Assembly: GCA_030532815.1 (NCBI GenBank)
Contig: JAUNKI010000003.1
Coordinates: 1 to 27,270 of the forward strand
Source of the DNA: Leptotrichiaceae bacterium
GTDB lineage: Bacteria > Fusobacteriota > Fusobacteriia > Fusobacteriales > Leptotrichiaceae
Length of the DNA stretch: 27,270 nucleotides
Reading direction: 5' to 3'
The notes under the pieces are model-generated. The model saw only the letters and a list, made by a program, of their open reading frames with translations, did no database searches and was not told the origin of the DNA. Shown here piece after piece: positions 23,292 through 27,270 of the stretch. Numbering within the stretch: position 1 is the first letter of the stretch; every line of letters starts with the position of its first letter. Both the position numbers and the translations under genes were made by a program.

Positions 23292-23297
23292 AGGGAG
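23292..23297 (+). promoter_or_regulatory. ribosome binding site fixing the glycosidase start
   Basis: AGGGAG is six bases before the ATG at 23304. The earlier in-frame GTG at 23283 has no comparable site, so translation most likely starts at 23304. Confidence 0.7.
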
Positions 23298-23303
23298 AAA
23301 ATT

Positions 23304-26300
23304 ATGAGTTGTAAAATTCTGATATATAAAAATAATAAATTTTATAAAGAAGCGGATTTGAAAAAAATAAAAAACGGAGTATATATATATAAATGGAGTA
23401 ATGTAGAATCAGGAAGCTACTTTTTTGAATTAAAAGATGAAAACGGAATTCTGAAAAGTATTACTTACAGTCATACAGCTCCTTTTGCTACTGATTTTGA
23501 AGGAATAGTTGAGGAAAATGCTTCGCCGAAAGCTATAACCGGATTTCAGAACGGAATAGATGTTTTAATGTCATATGTTCCCAATAAAAAGCTATTTATT
23601 CTGTCCAAAAAAAAATTTTTTCGTATGAAACTGGATATATCCGATTTCGGTCTGGAAAAAGCTGAAAAAATAGAAGTGTCGGGAAATTTTAATAATTGGA
23701 TACCGGAAGAAGAGCCTATAAGACATCTGTCAGGAACTGTATATGAAATAATTCTGGCAATTCCTGAAGGAGTGTACGAGTATAAATATCTGATAGACGG
23801 CGTATGGTATCCTGAAAATGAAAATAAAACACTGATCATAGGAGAAAACGGGGCATTGTTTCCTGCAGGAGATTTGGGTACAGGAAAATTTGTATACGAA
23901 GCTGTAGACAGAAACATTGATTTAAAAGCGATTGTTCATAATAATAAAAGTCTGAAATATTTTAATAAATTGTCCGACAGAGAGTATGAATTTACAATAA
24001 GAACTCAGGCAGAAGATGTGGAAAGAGCATATATAAGTATTGTACTTCATGAAGAGGACAATTATGAAATGATATATGAACTTGAAAGATTTAAAGACGG
24101 AACAAACGGATTTGACTATTTCAAGAGAATAATAGATTTCGGAAGAAAAGCGGATAAAATATCTTATTTCTTTATTCTTGAGGACGGAGGAACAAAAGCT
24201 TATTTTAACGGAGAATTAAGCTATAAAAAGCCCAAGAGAATTTCAGTAAGGACTACACATGACGATATAGAAATATTCAACATTCCCGAATGGTCCAAAG
24301 AGGCGATCTGGTATAATATTTTCCCTGACAGGTTTTATAACGGAAATCCTTACAATGACCCTATTTTTAATGAATTCGGTCCAGAAGCCTATAAAATAAA
24401 CGAACTTCATGAAAACAGCTTTGTAGAAAATTACAAGTGGAACAGAAACAACAATTTGTATGGAAAATTTGACAGAAACAGGTGGACGGCGGATTTCAGT
24501 AAACAGGTCACATGGGAAAAATTAGGAGAAAAAGGAATTGATTACAGTTTGAAATATGCAAGAATGTACGGAGGAGATCTGGAAGGGATAAAGAAAAAAA
24601 TTCCTTACATGAAAGAACTCGGAATTAATGCGGTATGGTTAAATCCCGTATTCTTTTCCTACCAGAACCATAAATACGGGGCCAATGATTTCAGACATGT
24701 ATCTCCTGACTTGGGAACCGTAAGAACAAGCGGAAGCAGACATAATGTTGATATAAGTAAAGAAAATAAGTTCGGAAATAAATCGTACATAGATGTTTTA
24801 GGTAAAGAGGCGATTAACAACAGTGAACTTAAGCTTCTTGAAGTGAGTCTGAAAGGTGAAAATAAAGGAAAAAACGGATATGGAGAAAATGAAGACCCGT
24901 CAACATGGGTGTGGACCGAATCCGACCTTATAATGGCGGATCTTATAAAAGAATTCCACAGAAACGGTATAAGAGTGATATTTGACGGAGTATTTAATCA
25001 CAGTAGTGACAGACACTGGTCTTTTAATATGGTACTTGCCGACGGGGAAAAATCTCCTTATAAGGAATGGTATAAATTCAATGATTTCAGTCAACACGTA
25101 TCCGTCACTGATGATATGTCGGACAAACAGGCATATGAAACTGTAATAAGCAATAAAAAAAGGATAAAATACAATTCATGGGCGGGATTTGATTCTCTTC
25201 CTGAATTTAATACGTTTAATCAGGAATATAAAGAATATATTTTCAATATAACGAGAAAATGGATGTATGGGCCTGACGGAAAAGTATCTGAAAATTGGCA
25301 GGAAGATGACGGTATAGACGGTTGGAGGTTGGACGTTCCCAACTGTCTTGAAAATCAGAACTTCTGGCTCGAATGGCGGGAAGTTGTGAAGACTGCCAAA
25401 CCGAGTTCCTATATTACTGCGGAATTGTGGGGAAATGCTTCGGGAGATATAAACGAAGGGAATAAGTTTGATGCAGTAATGAATTATGAATGGCTAAAAA
25501 CAGTTATAGGATTTTTCATAAATCAGAGCAGAGAAGGCGGAGACAGGTATAAACTGAAAGCGACTGATTTTTTCAATGAACTTAGAGAAAAAAGGACATG
25601 GTATCCTTTTCAGTCATTACAGGCATCGCAGAATTTAAACGGTTCTCACGATACTGACAGACTTTATTCAAGAATAGTAAATGACGGTGTAGGAAGAAAC
25701 CTGGAAGAAGGGAAACAGCTTGAAAAGGGCTATAACGGAATAAGACCCGATCTTGCTTCAGATTACCACCCTAACACGACTGTTAACTGGAAGCAGAGTG
25801 AAATAAAACCGAAAGATATACTCAAACTTATATCTATATTTCAAATGACATATATAGGTGCACCTATGCTGTTTTACGGAGATGAAGTAGGAATGTGGGG
25901 AGCGACGGATCCTTATTGCAGAAAGCCTATGCTTTGGGAAGAATTTATGTATGATGACGAAAAAAATCCTTCATATATAAATCAGGGAGAGAAATATTCT
26001 CAGAAATCGGATAATGATTTATACCAATGGTACAGAAAATTAATAAAAATAAGACGAGAAAACAGAGTTCTTATATATGGAAAATTCAAGGAACTGATAG
26101 CGGACAACAATAGAGAACTTGTTGTATATGAGAGAGCGAACGAAGGGCGTTCAATAATTGTAGCAATAAATAATTCTTTCAGTGATTGTGAGAATATAGA
26201 TATTCAGACTGATTATCCGAATGAAAAATATCTGGATTTAATAAAAGGAACTGTTATAAAAACAGGCGGTACGGGAAAAATGAAACTCAATCTGAAAGCA

Positions 26301-26378
26301 AAACAGGGAGCAATATTAAAGCGTTGGGTCAACGGAAGTAGTGTAAACAGCTCAAATGGACCTATGTTCAGATATTAA
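23304..26378 (+). CDS. large multidomain GH13 alpha-glucan hydrolase (alpha-amylase/neopullulanase type)
   Basis: A GH13 enzyme of 1,024 residues, likely cleaving alpha-1,4 (and perhaps alpha-1,6) glucans or maltodextrins. Residues 1-100 are an unrecognised N-terminal domain. About 105-190 is CBM48-like (S-G-N-F-N-N-W, then Y-E-Y-K-Y-L-I-D-G-V-W-Y). About 220-310 resembles the N domain of neopullulanases. The barrel starts near 329 (A-I-W-Y-N-I-F-P-D-R-F-Y-N-G). Conserved regions: I F-D-G-V-F-N-H (Asn565, His566), II G-W-R-L-D (Arg675, nucleophile Asp677), III T-A-E-L-W (acid Glu707), IV G-S-H-D-T-D (His782, Asp783). The catalytic triad is complete. A long insertion (about 470-540) lies before region I. 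A C-terminal beta domain ends the protein. No signal peptide is seen, so it is probably cytosolic. It is followed by a DeoR regulator 23 bases on. Confidence 0.9.
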   Translation: MSCKILIYKNNKFYKEADLKKIKNGVYIYKWSNVESGSYFFELKDENGILKSITYSHTAPFATDFEGIVEENASPKAITGFQNGIDVLMSYVPNKKLFILSKKKFFRMKLDISDFGLEKAEKIEVSGNFNNWIPEEEPIRHLSGTVYEIILAIPEGVYEYKYLIDGVWYPENENKTLIIGENGALFPAGDLGTGKFVYEAVDRNIDLKAIVHNNKSLKYFNKLSDREYEFTIRTQAEDVERAYISIVLHEEDNYEMIYELERFKDGTNGFDYFKRIIDFGRKADKISYFFILEDGGTKAYFNGELSYKKPKRISVRTTHDDIEIFNIPEWSKEAIWYNIFPDRFYNGNPYNDPIFNEFGPEAYKINELHENSFVENYKWNRNNNLYGKFDRNRWTADFSKQVTWEKLGEKGIDYSLKYARMYGGDLEGIKKKIPYMKELGINAVWLNPVFFSYQNHKYGANDFRHVSPDLGTVRTSGSRHNVDISKENKFGNKSYIDVLGKEAINNSELKLLEVSLKGENKGKNGYGENEDPSTWVWTESDLIMADLIKEFHRNGIRVIFDGVFNHSSDRHWSFNMVLADGEKSPYKEWYKFNDFSQHVSVTDDMSDKQAYETVISNKKRIKYNSWAGFDSLPEFNTFNQEYKEYIFNITRKWMYGPDGKVSENWQEDDGIDGWRLDVPNCLENQNFWLEWREVVKTAKPSSYITAELWGNASGDINEGNKFDAVMNYEWLKTVIGFFINQSREGGDRYKLKATDFFNELREKRTWYPFQSLQASQNLNGSHDTDRLYSRIVNDGVGRNLEEGKQLEKGYNGIRPDLASDYHPNTTVNWKQSEIKPKDILKLISIFQMTYIGAPMLFYGDEVGMWGATDPYCRKPMLWEEFMYDDEKNPSYINQGEKYSQKSDNDLYQWYRKLIKIRRENRVLIYGKFKELIADNNRELVVYERANEGRSIIVAINNSFSDCENIDIQTDYPNEKYLDLIKGTVIKTGGTGKMKLNLKAKQGAILKRWVNGSSVNSSNGPMFRY

Positions 26379-26401
26379 AAATTATAATATGGAGATATGG
26401 C

Positions 26402-27172
26402 ATGTTTTTAGATGAAAGACTGGAAAAAATATTGGAAATTTTAAAAAGAGAAAAAAAAGTGAAAGTAAATGAACTTTCTGAAGAATTCCGTGTTTCGGAA
26501 GTTATTATAAGAAAAGATCTTAAAAGACTTGAACTTGAAGGGAAATTAAAAAGAACTCACGGAGGGGCGATTCTGTTAAAGGAACTTGTTCACACGATAA
26601 CTCTTGAGGATAGAATAATCAACAGGACAAAGCAGAAAGAAATAATTGCAAAAAAAATAATTGAAAATATTAATGAAGGTGAAAGAATATTTTTTGATGT
26701 TTCAAGTATAAACTATATTGCCGCAGAATATCTCTCCAACAGTGAAAAATCCCTGAATCTTTTTACAAATATGCCGAGTATTGCAGCATTGTTCAATAAA
26801 AATTCCAGAATAAAACTTACAGTAATCGGTGGAGATTACCATAAGGAAATAGGCGGAATAATAGGAAGTGAAGCTATAAATAATATAGTAAAATATAATG
26901 TGGATAAATCATTTATCGGCTGTGCGGGAATTGATTCCGATACAGGAAAAGTAATGAATTTTGAATCAAATGACGGAAATACGAAAAAAGCAATTATTAA
27001 TATATCAACTCAGCGATTTTTAATTACCGAACTCAGAAAATTTGAATCTGAAGGAAGTTTCAACTTCGGAAATTTAAAAGAATTTACAGTTATACTTTCT
27101 GAAAAAAGAAAAGCTGATTATCCGTCAATTTTGAGAAAAAAATTGCAGGAATTTGATTTGGAAATAGGATAG
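26402..27172 (+). CDS. DeoR-family transcriptional regulator
   Basis: This is a sugar-responsive DNA-binding regulator of 256 residues, the normal family length. The N-terminal helix-turn-helix (about 1-57) reads R-L-E-K-I-L-E-I-L-K, V-N-E-L-S-E-E-F-R-V-S-E-V-I-I-R-K-D-L and ends in the signature R-T-H-G-G-A. The C-terminal DeoRC sensor domain, which usually binds phosphorylated sugars, starts with R-I-I-N-R-T-K-Q-K-E-I-I-A and includes the ligand-loop-like stretches F-F-D-V-S-S, V-I-G-G and G-C-A-G-I-D. In many relatives the first loop reads (L/F)D-x-G-T/S-T; here it is F-F-D-V-S-S. It follows the glycosidase by 23 bases with GGAG before the ATG, so it is probably co-transcribed and may control that gene. 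Which sugar it senses is not evident. Confidence 0.93.
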   Translation: MFLDERLEKILEILKREKKVKVNELSEEFRVSEVIIRKDLKRLELEGKLKRTHGGAILLKELVHTITLEDRIINRTKQKEIIAKKIIENINEGERIFFDVSSINYIAAEYLSNSEKSLNLFTNMPSIAALFNKNSRIKLTVIGGDYHKEIGGIIGSEAINNIVKYNVDKSFIGCAGIDSDTGKVMNFESNDGNTKKAIINISTQRFLITELRKFESEGSFNFGNLKEFTVILSEKRKADYPSILRKKLQEFDLEIG

Positions 27173-27190
27173 GATTTTAGGATGTTTTCA

Positions 27191-27270
27191 CGCTTTTTTT
27201 GTAAAAAAGGTTGAGCCAAAATACTGTCAACTCAAATTTTACTATTGCTCAAAAATGCCCGTTCGCTGTA
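27191..27270 (+). repeat. dispersed intergenic repeat, copy D, cut by the window end
   Basis: Bases 27193-27217 match one arm of the palindrome at 18.34 kb (reverse complement, 23 of 25). Bases 27231-27270 align with 15183-15222 of copy B at 31 of 40 positions, including TCAAAAATGCCC. The sequence stops where the hairpin stem would begin. Confidence 0.7.

Noticed and set aside
9600..27270. CRISPR array suggested by recurring intergenic sequences
   Set aside because: Copies are 3-9 kb apart, differ in orientation, and are not separated by uniform spacers; no cas genes are present.

Overview
The window is AT-rich, densely coding and almost all on the plus strand. Arginine is mostly AGA, isoleucine is often ATA, and most starts follow strong AGGAGG-like ribosome sites. 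With anaerobic citrate fermentation genes, this suggests a Fusobacteria-type host, most likely Leptotrichiaceae. That placement is inferred from style and gene content, not from a marker gene.

Region 1 (1-9583) is a nearly complete citrate fermentation cluster: citC (cut by the window edge), a citX-citG fusion, a CitS-type 2-hydroxycarboxylate transporter, a Na+-pumping oxaloacetate decarboxylase in four pieces (alpha carboxyltransferase, gamma anchor, a separate biotin carrier, beta membrane pump), then citD, citE and citF. Together they import citrate, cleave it to acetate and oxaloacetate, and decarboxylate oxaloacetate to pyruvate while exporting Na+. CitC and CitXG mature the acyl carrier CitD.

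Region 2 (9584-16372) holds repeat-rich spacers, tRNA-Ser(GGA) with a consensus promoter, a minus-strand YbaN-type membrane protein, a pheS - membrane protein - pheT operon, a small inverted-repeat (MITE-like) element, thiamine pyrophosphokinase and tRNA-Gln(TTG).

Region 3 (16373-21080) holds a fused acyltransferase/SGNH O-acetyltransferase, an NAD(P)H-dependent FMN reductase with an operator-like dyad over its putative -35 box, glucose-6-phosphate isomerase and a small minus-strand membrane protein.

Region 4 (21081-27270) begins with about 0.8 kb without a convincing gene, followed by an M18 aminopeptidase, a very large multidomain GH13 alpha-glucan hydrolase and a DeoR-family regulator.

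The least explained feature is a dispersed, modular, palindromic repeat family. It occupies most of the large intergenic gaps (9.6-10.0, 15.2-15.4, 18.2-18.4, 21.5-21.7 kb and the right edge). Copies keep their hairpins through compensatory base changes. No defence system, CRISPR array, prophage or intact transposase gene was seen. Apart from the repeats, the genes are mostly recognisable core or fermentative functions.
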